64,000 nt of DNA. Origin: Streptomyces liliiviolaceus (GTDB taxonomy: Bacteria > Actinomycetota > Actinomycetes > Streptomycetales > Streptomycetaceae). This document shows, piece by piece, positions 43,117 through 52,023 of this stretch. The DNA is taken from positions 4,712,001 through 4,776,000 of the forward strand of contig NZ_JAGPYQ010000001.1 of the NCBI RefSeq assembly GCF_018070025.1. The letters run 5' to 3'. Numbering within the stretch: the first letter of the stretch is position 1; every line of letters begins with the position of its first letter. The notes beneath the pieces were generated by a model that worked only from the letters and a program-made list of their open reading frames with translations, was not told where the DNA came from and did no database searches. A program made the position numbers and the translations under genes.

Positions 43117-43412
43117 AACGCACGTGCTGCGGTGACCCCGGCACAAGGGTGATCACGTTCGAACAGCGAACAGGACCACGGTTCTGGCTGGAGGAGGGAT
43201 ATCGCCGGTAGAGCCAGGGCCGGCCGACGGGTGTGGTCGTCGCTGCGTTGCGGCTGGTCAGGTGAGGAGCAGATGCCGGTTCGCGGTGCGCGACCATCTC
43301 ATCTGCAGGCCTGGGAGTACGTGCCGCTCGGCGGCAGCACCCGTATCGGCTTCGGATCGGTGACCGAACGGGTCACGGCCACAGCCTCGCGGCACGGGCG
43401 GAAGGCGGCCCG
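43117..43412. other. Region with a possible gene tail, otherwise empty
   Basis: A plus-strand frame ending at TGA 43414-43416 (WEYVPLGGSTRIGFGSVTERV) overlaps the next ATG as ATGA, like a coupled upstream gene, but only its last 30 or so residues look coding and I cannot name it. Probably the 3' scrap of a deleted operon. Confidence 0.35.
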
Positions 43413-43585
43413 ATGAACAAGGTGACCGACGCGGACACCGCCGACGCCGACATCGCGGACGGCGCGACCCTCGCCGTCGGCGGTTTCGACCTCTGTGGCA
43501 TCCCCACCATGCTCATCCGCGCCCTGCACCGGAGCAAAACCAGCGCTCTCGCCGTGGCGTCCAACAACTGCGGCACCGACAAGGG
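43413..43585 (+). pseudogene. 3-oxoacid CoA-transferase subunit A, N-terminal scrap
   Basis: ATG at 43413. DIADGATLAVGGFDLCGIPTMLIRALH and LAVASNNCGTDK match the N-terminus of CoA-transferase alpha subunits ([20 protein letters not shown]...VVSNNCG). After about 57 codons the similarity stops abruptly in unrelated sequence. A 5' remnant of a lost beta-ketoadipate-type gene pair. Confidence 0.75.
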
Positions 43586-43769
43586 CTCATCAGGCCCTCG
43601 AACCCTTCCTGCCAGCGAGCAGGGTCTACGCTGTCTCCTGCGTCCACCACATGATCATTTGTCTTCACGCGCCGATGATCAACGGTGGCCGCGCCCGTCT
43701 CCACAGCGCGTCAGGGTCGCACAGCGTCTGCCTGCCGTCCCAGTATCTGTCCCAGTACCTGGAGGACTT

Positions 43770-44174
43770 GTGCGACGTGGCGAAGTCTGGTGGGTCCAGT
43801 TCGACGAGCGCAGGTTGGTCGTACTGCTCTCGGAAGAGAACACGTCCGCGATCCAGGTGATGCAGGTCGTCGATCCGGCGGGCGTCGACATCAGCGGTCT
43901 GGGCATCGAAGTGTCGATCGGCACCGGTGAAGGACTGCCGTTCGAAGGCGTGCTGCGGCTCGCCTTCCCGCGTCCAGGCTTCACCCCGTGCACGTGGCTG
44001 ACCACTGTGTCCCGGGACGACCTGATACAGCGGGAGGCCGTCCTGTCCTCCGTGAAGCTCAGCGAGATTGACGACGCCCTCCAACTCGCTGACCAAGCGC
44101 AGGAGCGGACCCCGGAAACGACCGCGAAGCTCAGCGCGATAAGGGACGCCCTCCGTCTCGGTGAACTCGGGTAG
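43770..44174 (+). CDS. MazF/PemK-like toxin family protein
   Basis: 134 aa from GTG 43770 with GGAGG four bases upstream. RRGEVWWVQFDERRLVVLLS is the start of the MazF/PemK fold; EGVLRLAFPRPGFTPCTWLTTVSRDDLI supplies the later strands; SSVKLSEIDDALQL is the C-terminal helix. That helix is repeated once (TAKLSAIRDALRL), a short internal duplication. MazF proteins are mRNA interferases, but in streptomycetes many homologues lack an antitoxin; none is visible here, so activity is uncertain. Confidence 0.78.
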   Translation: MRRGEVWWVQFDERRLVVLLSEENTSAIQVMQVVDPAGVDISGLGIEVSIGTGEGLPFEGVLRLAFPRPGFTPCTWLTTVSRDDLIQREAVLSSVKLSEIDDALQLADQAQERTPETTAKLSAIRDALRLGELG

Positions 44175-44281
44175 ACGAAGAAGAAGACGACGCCCGCCAC
44201 AGCGTGAGCGATCTTGGGCGAGATGACCCACGCCGGCCACTAGCCGCGCGGCCGCGGCCTGACGCCGGTAGTGGAAGTCCG

Positions 44282-45247
44282 TCAGCTCAGTCCCAGCGCA
44301 CTCGATGTCTCCTCGCCCAGCAGCGCGGCCAGTTCGCCCGAGGTCGGCCCGGTCGCGGGGCCCCTCCGTGTCACCGCCAAAGCCGCTGCCGCGTTCGCTC
44401 CGCGCGCCGCGTCGTAGGCGGATACTCCCCGCCCCAGCAGCGCCAAGAACGCGCCCACATGCGCGTCCCCAGCCCCGTTGCTGTCGACCGCGTTCACAGG
44501 AAACCCGGGGACGTGCACGACGTCATGAGCATCCGGTGCCGACAGCCAGCAGCCGTCCTTGTCGGCCCGTACGACGATCCCGGCCCCGCTCCGCATTCGC
44601 CCGCGCAGCACATGTGCGGCTTCCCGCGGCTCCGCCACCCCGGTCATCAGCTGGGCCTCCCGCGCATTGCAGCTCAGCCAGTCGGCCCGGGTCAGGACCG
44701 GGTTCAGTACCCCGGCCGGGATGTCCGCCACCAGCGGCGCGGGGTCCAGACAGACCCGTACGTCTTCCGCGAGGCTTGCGACCATGCGGGACAGCAGCGG
44801 GCCGTTCACCTCCATCACCAGGCTGTAGCCGGAGACCTGCACCAGGTCGCGGCCCCGCACGGACGCGGCGATCGTCGCCGTCTCATCCGCCGTCATACGT
44901 GCGTCGACGCCGAAGCTCGTGACGAAGGTCCTCTCCCCTCCTCCGTCGACCAGCGCCACGCAGAACCCGGTGTCGCCGTCCGAGCGTGCCGGAAGGACCA
45001 GTCCGATCCCTTCTGCCGTGAGCGCGGAACGCACCAGCTCTCCATAGGGACCGGTGCCGTGGAGCCCGGCGTAGACGGCTTCGGCGCCGAGTCTGCGCGC
45101 CGCGGTGAGTGTGTTGAAGCCACCGCCCGCGTACAGCTCGGTGCGGGTTCCGATGACATCGCCCCCGCGCTCGGGCAGGTTGGGCACCTCGATGACGAGG
45201 TCGACGATGACGTTCCCCACGAGGACGACACGGTAGTCGTCGTTCAT
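44282..45247 (-). CDS. PfkB family carbohydrate/nucleoside kinase
   Basis: 321 aa, ATG at 45247 overlapping the permease stop (ATGA). N-terminal GNVIVDLVIEVPNLPERGGD and GGGFNTLTAARRLGA, and the C-terminal signature NAVDSNGAGDAHVGAFLALL with the catalytic Asp of GAGD. Ribokinase-type enzymes phosphorylate ribose, nucleosides, pseudouridine and related sugars. As last gene after a permease and an ADP-ribosylglycohydrolase it probably phosphorylates the sugar or nucleoside released. Confidence 0.9.
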   Translation of the reverse strand: MNDDYRVVLVGNVIVDLVIEVPNLPERGGDVIGTRTELYAGGGFNTLTAARRLGAEAVYAGLHGTGPYGELVRSALTAEGIGLVLPARSDGDTGFCVALVDGGGERTFVTSFGVDARMTADETATIAASVRGRDLVQVSGYSLVMEVNGPLLSRMVASLAEDVRVCLDPAPLVADIPAGVLNPVLTRADWLSCNAREAQLMTGVAEPREAAHVLRGRMRSGAGIVVRADKDGCWLSAPDAHDVVHVPGFPVNAVDSNGAGDAHVGAFLALLGRGVSAYDAARGANAAAALAVTRRGPATGPTSGELAALLGEETSSALGLS

Positions 45248-46728
45248 CGGGTGGCCTCCTCGAACGTGGTGGTACCGGGGACGGAGTCGGGGGCCGAATC
45301 GGCGCTCAGCGGTGTACGCCGTCCGAGCAGCAGGTACACCGCGCCGGCTGTGACGATCGCGATGAGCCACCCGAGGCCGTTCGTGCCGAGCCAGGAATCG
45401 GCCAACGGGCCGGCGAACCACACATCGTCGGCGCCGGTCGCGGCCTTGGTGAAGGTCAGTCCGGCTACGATCGCGGCCAGCCAGGCGAGGACGGCGGGCA
45501 GATTGAACCCGCCGGTGTACCAGTACCGGCTGCCACGTCCGGTGTCCATCAGGCCGGCGGGGTCGTACCGCCGGCCGCGGACCATGTCGACGGCGATGAC
45601 ACCGATCCAGGCGGAGATCGGCACGGCGAGCAGCGTCAGGAAGGTGCTGAACGGGCCGTAGAAGTCGTCCGCGATGAGCATGAAGTAGATGCCACCGGCG
45701 AACATCAGGATGACGTCCAGAACGACCGCCCACGCACGCGGTACCCGGATGCCGAGCGTGATCATCGTCAGTCCGGCCGAGTAGGTGGAGAGGTGATTGG
45801 ACATCAGCAGCCCGCCGAACGCCGCGATCAGATACGGAACGGCCATCCAGGACGGCAGCATCGCGTTGATCGCCGCGACCGGATCGGCGGAGGTGGCGAG
45901 CGTGGGATCACCGGCCGTGAGGAGCGAGCCCAGGGAGATCAGCAGGACGAGGGGAATGCCGGCACCGAACGCCGAGGCGCGCACGAGCCGTATGCCCGGG
46001 ATCGCCTGCGGCAGGTAACGGGCGTAGTCCGCACCGGCGTTGGCCCATCCGATGCCGGTGCCCGCCGCGATGAATCCGATGCCCGCGATGACGCCGCTGG
46101 CAGGGCCGGCCGGGCTGTCGAGCACCTTCGACCAGTCGACGGTCGCCACGAGGAAGCCCATCACCACGAGGTTGAGGATTCCGAAGACCACGGTCGCCCA
46201 CTTGTTGATCCACATGATGGTGGCGTGCCCGAGCCCGCTGATCAGCAGTGTGCAGGCGATGAAGACCAGGAGACAGAGCAGTGTGAGGACCGTGCCCCGC
46301 TCGACGCCGAAGACCGTGTTGAGCAGGGCGAGCAGCGCGTACGCCGCTGTGGTCGTGGTGATCGTCTCCCAGCCGACCCGGCTCAGCCAGGTCACCAGGG
46401 TCGGCCCGTGGTTGCCACGCTGCCCGAACACCGCACGGGACAGCGTCAGGGCTGGGGCACCGCCCTTCTTGCCCGCGATGCTCAACGCACCCACGAGCGC
46501 GAACGAGCCCACCGAACCGGCGACCGCGACGAGAACGGCCTGCCAGATGTTCAGGCCGCGGAAGGCGACGAGAGTCGCGCCGAGCGGCAGCCCGAGGAGT
46601 GAGATGTTGGCGGCGAACCACGTCCAGAACATCTGGCTCGCGTGACCGTGCCGCTCGCTGTCGGGGACCGGTTCGATCCCACGGGTCTCCACGGTGCCGA
46701 CGCGGTCGTTCTTCGTTGAAGCGGCCAT
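45244..46728 (-). CDS. NCS1 family purine/cytosine-type permease
   Basis: 494 aa, ATG at 46728 with AAGGAGG upstream. About twelve membrane helices; family segments FWTWFAANISLLGLPLGATLVAF, RAVFGQRGNHGPTLVTWLSRVGW, GTGIGWANAGADYARYLP and DFYGPFSTFLTLLAVPISAWIGV. NCS1 carriers import nucleobases, nucleosides, hydantoins or related ring compounds with cations. Second-last gene of the GntR operon; the imported compound is presumably the substrate of the flanking glycohydrolase and kinase. Confidence 0.93.
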   Translation of the reverse strand: MAASTKNDRVGTVETRGIEPVPDSERHGHASQMFWTWFAANISLLGLPLGATLVAFRGLNIWQAVLVAVAGSVGSFALVGALSIAGKKGGAPALTLSRAVFGQRGNHGPTLVTWLSRVGWETITTTTAAYALLALLNTVFGVERGTVLTLLCLLVFIACTLLISGLGHATIMWINKWATVVFGILNLVVMGFLVATVDWSKVLDSPAGPASGVIAGIGFIAAGTGIGWANAGADYARYLPQAIPGIRLVRASAFGAGIPLVLLISLGSLLTAGDPTLATSADPVAAINAMLPSWMAVPYLIAAFGGLLMSNHLSTYSAGLTMITLGIRVPRAWAVVLDVILMFAGGIYFMLIADDFYGPFSTFLTLLAVPISAWIGVIAVDMVRGRRYDPAGLMDTGRGSRYWYTGGFNLPAVLAWLAAIVAGLTFTKAATGADDVWFAGPLADSWLGTNGLGWLIAIVTAGAVYLLLGRRTPLSADSAPDSVPGTTTFEEATR

Positions 46729-46755
46729 CGCGGGACCTCCTTGCCTGTGCTCGGT

Positions 46756-46801
46756 ACAGAGGGAAAAACAGAGGAAAAACAGGGGGAAACAGAAAACGGG
46801 G
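46756..46801. repeat. Purine-rich tandem repeat before the permease gene
   Basis: Four imperfect copies of ACAGAGGGAAAA (46756, 46768, 46779, 46790) fill the short gap between the glycohydrolase and permease genes. Polypurine on the plus strand, polypyrimidine in the mRNA; no hairpin. Confidence 0.7.
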
Positions 46802-46805
46802 AACT

Positions 46806-47819
46806 TCAGCGAGTGCGGTAGGTGAGCAACTGCCGGGTCAGAGGACCCAGTTCGAGATCGTTCACCTCACGCAGGGTGTGAACAGCGTCGACGGGCAGGG
46901 CGCTGAGCCCTCCCATGGCTCCGGCGATCGCGCCCGCGATGGCACCGATCGTGTCGCTGTCACCGCCGAGGTTCGCGGCCAGCAGCGCGGAGCGCCACGG
47001 GTCACCGTTCGTGAGCGCCAGTACCGCGAACGCGGCCGGGATCGATTCCTGACTGGCCACGCTGGTGCCGATGAGCGAGTCGATCCGGTCGAGCGCCTCC
47101 GCTGTGTCCAGGTCGGTCACGAGGTCGCGTGCCCAGTCGATACGGGCCGAGATGCTGGCGCCCGCTGTCCAGTGCCCGCGCCTGGCACCGGCCGCCGACA
47201 TCGCGACCGCGGCGTCGAAGACGTCGTCGAGCGAGCCGCCGGCCATGCCTGTGGAGACGGCTGCGGCGACGGCCGACGCTCCCGCGATCCCGATGGTCGT
47301 GTCATGGGTGACCTGACAGGACTCGACGACCCGGTCCAGGAACCGTTCCGTGTCGTCGACACCGAACGCGATACCGACCGGCGTCACCCGCATCGCGGCG
47401 CCGTTCGTCGTGCCGTGCTTGCCGGCCTCCGTGAGGTCGACGCCGCGTGTCACCGCGTCCAGGGCCGCTTTCGTCGAGGGACCGAGCAGGTCGAACGACC
47501 CCTTGGCCTTCATCTCCTTCTCCCAGGACAGGAGTTCCTCCGCGAACCGCAGGGGGTCGACGTGCCCGCCGCCCTCGACCAGCAGCCGTGCCACGATCAC
47601 CGCCTGTTCGGTGTCGTCCGTGATGGACCCGGCCGGCATTCCGGCGCTCACCGGGTTGTCGGGCCGCGCGGGCTCGAAGCCACTCAGCGTGCCGTAGACC
47701 CGTACGACATCGGCGCGGGACATGACCTGCGTCGGCATTCCGAGGGCGTCGCCCAGCGCGAGCCCGTAGAAGGCGCCGAGGGCGCGGTCGAGCAGGGCGG
47801 GGTCGGGTGTGGGGGTCAT
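46806..47819 (-). CDS. ADP-ribosylglycohydrolase family protein
   Basis: 337 aa, ATG at 47819 overlapping the GntR stop. DraG-like all-helical fold: GAFYGLALGDALGMPTQ, SITDDTEQAVIVA (first Mg ligands), NGAAMRVTPVGI, and ANLGGDSDTIGAIAGAIAGA (second Mg ligands). Members remove ADP-ribose from proteins or small molecules; in catabolic operons with permease and PfkB they are more likely N- or O-glycoside hydrolases of imported nucleosides. Both metal motifs are intact. Confidence 0.92.
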   Translation of the reverse strand: MTPTPDPALLDRALGAFYGLALGDALGMPTQVMSRADVVRVYGTLSGFEPARPDNPVSAGMPAGSITDDTEQAVIVARLLVEGGGHVDPLRFAEELLSWEKEMKAKGSFDLLGPSTKAALDAVTRGVDLTEAGKHGTTNGAAMRVTPVGIAFGVDDTERFLDRVVESCQVTHDTTIGIAGASAVAAAVSTGMAGGSLDDVFDAAVAMSAAGARRGHWTAGASISARIDWARDLVTDLDTAEALDRIDSLIGTSVASQESIPAAFAVLALTNGDPWRSALLAANLGGDSDTIGAIAGAIAGAMGGLSALPVDAVHTLREVNDLELGPLTRQLLTYRTR

Positions 47820-48535
47820 AGGTGGGCTCCTCGGCCGGTCCGTACGTGCAGTTGGAACCTGGACGGATCGAGCAGGCTGGTGACCTGCTCGACGACGTCC
47901 CCGTCCGCGCCCCGGAACACCTGGGCGACGCGGAGGAAGGACTCTTCCGGTGAGCGGTGCAGGATCGCTGCCTCGTCCGAGGTGAGTCCGACGACGGAGA
48001 TATGGGCCTCGCTGGAGTCGGGCACACGCCCCGCGGCCGCGAGGGTGCGGCTCAGGGAGCCCTCGTCGAGTCCGCGCTCCGGCAGGTCGAGGAGGGCCGC
48101 GACGGCAGGTACGCGGCTGAACTCCAGCGAGACACCGTGTCCGCCGACCAGTCGGCGGACACGGTCCAGAGCGATGAACCGGGGTGACTGCAAGCCCAGT
48201 TCACCGGCCAGAGCCTCGTCCCGTATGCGGTCGAAGCGCAGGGTCTCGGTCGTCAGTTCGGTGCCCTGCGCGGCAAGGGCACGGGTCCAGCCGAGCCGCT
48301 GGTCGAGGGGTGTGCCGTCGAAGGTGACGAGCGACCCGATACCGGCGTGCGTCTCGATGAGTCCCTGCTCGCCGAGGACGTTGAGAGCCTGCCGCACGGT
48401 CGTACGGCTCACTCCGAACCGCTCCCGCAGCGCGTGTTCGCCGGGCAGCTTGCTGCCGTCGGCATGTACCCCCGCTCGGATCTCCTCGGCCAGCACATGA
48501 GCGACACGATGATGCTTGTAAACCTGTCCAGGCAT
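47816..48535 (-). CDS. GntR family regulator, HutC/UTRA type
   Basis: 239 aa, ATG at 48535. N-terminal winged helix: HHRVAHVLAEEIRAG, SKLPGEHALRERFGVSRTTVRQALNVLGEQGLI. C-terminal UTRA ligand domain (RFIALDRVRRLVGG, EEQV-type end). First gene of a four-gene operon in which each junction except one overlaps by four bases. It should respond to the operon's substrate or its phosphate. Confidence 0.92.
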   Translation of the reverse strand: MPGQVYKHHRVAHVLAEEIRAGVHADGSKLPGEHALRERFGVSRTTVRQALNVLGEQGLIETHAGIGSLVTFDGTPLDQRLGWTRALAAQGTELTTETLRFDRIRDEALAGELGLQSPRFIALDRVRRLVGGHGVSLEFSRVPAVAALLDLPERGLDEGSLSRTLAAAGRVPDSSEAHISVVGLTSDEAAILHRSPEESFLRVAQVFRGADGDVVEQVTSLLDPSRFQLHVRTGRGAHL

Positions 48536-48579
48536 GTCTAGAACCTAGGCCCGAGCCACCCGACCTGTCTACACCTGTC
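48522..48579. promoter_or_regulatory. Three ACCTGTC direct repeats at the GntR promoter
   Basis: ACCTGTC at 48522-48528 (just inside the gene), 48563-48569 and 48573-48579, with TGTCTA / TAGAAC variants between. Repeated half-sites at a GntR promoter suggest operator DNA; dyad symmetry is imperfect. Confidence 0.4.
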
Positions 48580-48621
48580 CAAAAACTGGGCCGAAGTGCC
48601 GTTGACCATCAGGGTTGGCAG

Positions 48622-48644
48622 ATATATTTCGTAGCTCGATATAT
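48622..48644. promoter_or_regulatory. PadR operator candidate ATATAT-N11-ATATAT
   Basis: Two self-complementary ATATAT hexamers 48622-48627 and 48639-48644 just upstream of the PadR gene; the AT content is striking against this background. PadR repressors bind ATGT/ACAT or AT-rich palindromes of this spacing. Confidence 0.5.
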
Positions 48645-48653
48645 GCTCGATGA

Positions 48654-48995
48654 ATGACCAGACAGAATACGCCCTTGACGGAACCGCAGTACTTCATCCT
48701 TGCCGCACTCATGGATGGTCCGTTGCACGGTTACGGCATCATCAAGGCTGCCGAGCAGGCCACCGGCGGAAGGCTCCGGATCGCTGTCGGCACTCTCTAC
48801 GGCGCGCTGGAGCGGATGGAACGGGCCGGGCTGGTGGCCCCCGGCGACGAGGAGATCGTGGACGGACGCGCGCGGCGCTACTACCGGCTCACCGAGGACG
48901 GCGCCGAAGCGCTCGGCCGGGAGGCACTCAGGATGCAGCAGGCGGCGGCTGTCGTCATGGGACGCTCGCGGGATGCCGGGGCGGCCCCGGCATGA
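48654..48995 (+). CDS. PadR family regulator
   Basis: 113 aa, ATG at 48654. TEPQYFILAALMDGPLHGYGIIKAAEQATGGRLRIAVGTLYGALERMERAGLV is the PadR winged helix, followed by RRYYRLTEDGAEALGREALRM. Short (subfamily 2-like) form. Stop overlaps the start of the downstream membrane gene (ATGA), so the two form an operon, probably autoregulated through the AT-rich palindrome upstream. Confidence 0.93.
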   Translation: MTRQNTPLTEPQYFILAALMDGPLHGYGIIKAAEQATGGRLRIAVGTLYGALERMERAGLVAPGDEEIVDGRARRYYRLTEDGAEALGREALRMQQAAAVVMGRSRDAGAAPA

Positions 48996-49951
48996 ACCGT
49001 CTGCTGCTCGCGGCCTTTCCCGAGCCCTACCGTTCCCGGCAGGGAGAAGAAGTGCTGACCTGCCTGTCCGAGGCGTATCCCGGCCGTTCCTGGCCCCCGC
49101 CGCGGGAAGTTGTCGCCCTGACGCGTGCCGGGGTGCAGGCCCGCGCACGTACCGTCGTCGACGACACGGCCCGGCCCTGGTGGCTGGACGGCATCCATCT
49201 GACCGCTCTCGTCCTCGCCGCGCTGGCGCTGGTTCCCTACTTGCAGGACGTATGGCATTGGGCCCTGCACATCGATCCCGGCGGGAATGCCATCGCCTTC
49301 CCCTTCTCCGGCTGGTACCCGTGGGCGCAAGGTCCCGGCGGCCGGACACGGCTGCTGCCCTACGGGCTGCTTCCGCTGATCTGCCTGATCGCCCTGCTGC
49401 GCGGCAGGGCCTGGATCGCACTGCCTGCCGCAGCGGTGATGATCTACGCCGGTGCCACGTTCAACAGCAACACGTTCTTCGGTGACGAGGGCAAGGCGGG
49501 CCTGAGCTACTACGGGCTGGGTGCCCCGATAACCGCCCATGACCTGGTGCTCTCGGGGGCACTCTGCGCCGCGTGCGCCGTGCTGGCGCTCTGCCGTCCC
49601 AGCCGCCTGCGACGCCGCTCCTACCGCTGGCTGGCCCCCGTCGTACTCGCCATGTTCATTGCCGGGAGCCTGCACATCATCTCCGTCAGTCCGACCTTCC
49701 AACGTGGCCTGTTCGTCCTCGAAGCCACCGCGCTGATCGCCGCGTGGGTGGCGACGGCCGCCACCGGCGACCACCGTTGGCTGATCCCCGTCGCGGCGGT
49801 AGCGATCGTCCGCACGCAGGCGATCGTCGTCCAGCCGGACGCGTTCATGCAGTCCTTTCCCGACCTGGTCGTCCTCCTCCTGCTGGTCGCCCCCCTCCCC
49901 GCCCTGGCGTTCACCGCCCAGCGCCGACAAGGGCAGGCGCTCGCCGAATAG
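48992..49951 (+). CDS. Integral membrane protein coupled to PadR
   Basis: 319 aa, ATG at 48992. A cytoplasmic N-terminus (LLLAAFPEPYRSRQGEEVLTCLSEAYPGR) typical of membrane proteins paired with PadR regulators in actinobacteria, then about seven to eight hydrophobic helices. No enzymatic motif. Function unknown; pairs of this kind often respond to membrane stress or antibiotics. Confidence 0.8.
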   Translation: MNRLLLAAFPEPYRSRQGEEVLTCLSEAYPGRSWPPPREVVALTRAGVQARARTVVDDTARPWWLDGIHLTALVLAALALVPYLQDVWHWALHIDPGGNAIAFPFSGWYPWAQGPGGRTRLLPYGLLPLICLIALLRGRAWIALPAAAVMIYAGATFNSNTFFGDEGKAGLSYYGLGAPITAHDLVLSGALCAACAVLALCRPSRLRRRSYRWLAPVVLAMFIAGSLHIISVSPTFQRGLFVLEATALIAAWVATAATGDHRWLIPVAAVAIVRTQAIVVQPDAFMQSFPDLVVLLLLVAPLPALAFTAQRRQGQALAE

Positions 49952-50047
49952 GAGCGGCGCCACGGTGGGCCGGCCGAGCCCGGCGGCCCACGTCGTGCCG
50001 CAAAGACGTGCGTGACCGAACTCCCCCGACGGAAGAAAAACCGAGCA

Positions 50048-50971
50048 ATGCCTCAGCACGATTCTCCGATCCTGCCCGCACACCGTCCGGCGTCCTCACA
50101 GCAGGCCCCCGAGGCCTCCGACGGCCTCGCCCCGCCGCGTACGGCACGGCCGTGGATGCCGGCTCTGCTGTACACCCTGGGATTCCTGACGGTCTACCTG
50201 CTCGCCATCTGTACCCCGTGGGGGCAACGAGCCGAGAACGCCCTGTTCGATCTCAGTGAACTGGGCGGCGAAGCCGCATGGATCTACCCCCTGTCAGGAG
50301 CGTCCTACGGCTCGACGCCCCTGCCGCCGATGGAACTGAGCGCCAAGCCCACCCTGATGGTGGGTTTGGCCGTCATCGTGGTCCTCACCCTGGTGCGGCG
50401 GTGCTGGCGGCAGGGATGCGCGGCGCTCGGGGTCGTCATTCTCACGACCGGGGGCAAGGAGGTGCTCAAATCGAGCATCCTGCCCCGCCCCGATCTGGTG
50501 GGCGCGCCCGAGAATCTTCTTGATCAGGGGTTCCCCAGCGGGCACACGGCCATCCCCGCCGCGCTGACCCTCGCCGCCGTCCTCGTGGTGTCCCCCCGCA
50601 TCCGCCCGTACGTCGCCACGGCCGGTGTGCTGTGGCTCGCCTGCATCGCCGCCGCCAGCGCGACCATGGGCGGCCATCGGCCCAGCGAAGTACTGGGGGC
50701 CGCGCTGTTGGCCTGTGCCTGTTACGGCCTCGCCACCTGGCTGCTGCCGCCGGCCGCCGCGCCAGGCGCCACGCGGAGCTCCCGTGCGCTGTCCGTCATC
50801 ACCCTGACGCTGGCACTGGCCGTAGCCCTCGTTTCCGGCGCACGGAACGACAGCCTCACCAGGTCTCTGGTCTCCGCGGCGACGGCCTTCATATGTGCGG
50901 CCCTGGTCTGGTACGCCGCGGTCGGGCGGCCCGCACTCACCGCACGCCGCGCACGTCCCGCCCTGGACTGA
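50048..50971 (+). CDS. PAP2 superfamily membrane phosphatase
   Basis: 307 aa from ATG 50048; an in-frame GTG at 50012 is the alternative. Six membrane helices. Motif 1 LKSSILPRP (KxxxxxRP-like), motif 2 FPSGHTA, motif 3 GGHRPSEVLGA, where Glu replaces the usual Asp after the catalytic His. Such enzymes hydrolyse lipid pyrophosphates or phosphatidates on the outer membrane face. Stands alone after the PadR pair. Confidence 0.85.
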   Translation: MPQHDSPILPAHRPASSQQAPEASDGLAPPRTARPWMPALLYTLGFLTVYLLAICTPWGQRAENALFDLSELGGEAAWIYPLSGASYGSTPLPPMELSAKPTLMVGLAVIVVLTLVRRCWRQGCAALGVVILTTGGKEVLKSSILPRPDLVGAPENLLDQGFPSGHTAIPAALTLAAVLVVSPRIRPYVATAGVLWLACIAAASATMGGHRPSEVLGAALLACACYGLATWLLPPAAAPGATRSSRALSVITLTLALAVALVSGARNDSLTRSLVSAATAFICAALVWYAAVGRPALTARRARPALD

Positions 50972-51165
50972 CCACCCGGCCGGCTCCGGGCGGGAACCAG
51001 CGTCCTGGCACACCGGCGCTCCGACGCCACCGCCCAGTCGTGGAAGCCGTCGACGCCCGAGCGGGGATGCGCTACCGCCCAGCCTGTCCCCCGTACTCCG
51101 GGTACTCCGGTCAACAGGCCGGTGTCGCCCGGCGCGGCAACCGACTTCCTATCTCGGTCTCAGAC

Positions 51166-52023
51166 TCACTTCCCGCTGAAGACGGGGAAAGCGCTGTGCT
51201 CGCCGTAGTCCACATCACGCAGGTCCCGCAGGGTGTCCATGTCCCCGTCGGAGATCTCGAAGTCGACCTGGGCATTGGAGCGCATGTGGTCGGGGTTCGC
51301 CGTCTTGGGCAGCGACACCGTCCCGAGCTGCAGGGTGTAGCGGATGCACAGCTGCGGGACGGACACACCGTATTTCTCCGCCAGCGCCTGGACCTCGGCG
51401 TTCCTCAGGATCGCGCCGTGTGCGATCGGCGAGTACGCCTCGACGAGGATCTGCCTGCTCTCGCAATACGCCAGCAGCTCGGAGGGGGTGTTGCCCGCGT
51501 GCACGAGCAGCTGGTTCACCTGCGGGGCGACAGTCGCGCCCCGCAGGATGTTCTCCAGGTCGTCCTGCTGGAAGTTGGAGACGCCGATGGACCGGATCTT
51601 GCCGGCCTTGTGAGCCTCCTCCAGGGCACGCCACGCCTCCCGGTTTCCCTGGGCGTAGTCACCCCCGCGGAAGTCGTCCCACGGCTGCGGGCTGTGAATC
51701 AGCATCAGATCGACGTACTCCAGGCCCAGCTTCTCAAGAGAGCCGTCGATCGCGGCCAGTGCCTGATGGTGGTCCTTGATCTCCGCAGCGAGCTTGGTCG
51801 AGACGAACAGTTCCTCACGGGACGCCCCCGAGGTGCGCACGCCCTCGCCGACACCGCGCTCGTTGCCGTACGCCTGAGCGGTGTCGATGTTGCGGTAGCC
51901 GATCTCCACGGCTGCCCGGACCGCCTCGGCCGCCTTGTCGTCGTCGACGAACCAGGTGCCGAGACCCAGCTTGGGAATCTCCACGCCGTTGGACAGGGTG
52001 TAGGTATCGTCCAGGATGGTCAT
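51166..52023 (-). CDS. Aldo/keto reductase (AKR5-like)
   Basis: 285 aa, ATG at 52023 overlapping the cupin stop. GVEIPKLGLGTWFV, DTAQAYGNERGVGEG (Asp, Tyr), LFVSTKL (Lys), LMLIHSPQPW (His): the full catalytic tetrad. IGVSNFQQDDLE and the C-terminal SLPKTANPDHM for NADPH phosphate. Likely reduces small carbonyls such as 2,5-diketogluconate- or methylglyoxal-like substrates. Operon with a cupin. Confidence 0.92.
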   Translation of the reverse strand: MTILDDTYTLSNGVEIPKLGLGTWFVDDDKAAEAVRAAVEIGYRNIDTAQAYGNERGVGEGVRTSGASREELFVSTKLAAEIKDHHQALAAIDGSLEKLGLEYVDLMLIHSPQPWDDFRGGDYAQGNREAWRALEEAHKAGKIRSIGVSNFQQDDLENILRGATVAPQVNQLLVHAGNTPSELLAYCESRQILVEAYSPIAHGAILRNAEVQALAEKYGVSVPQLCIRYTLQLGTVSLPKTANPDHMRSNAQVDFEISDGDMDTLRDLRDVDYGEHSAFPVFSGK

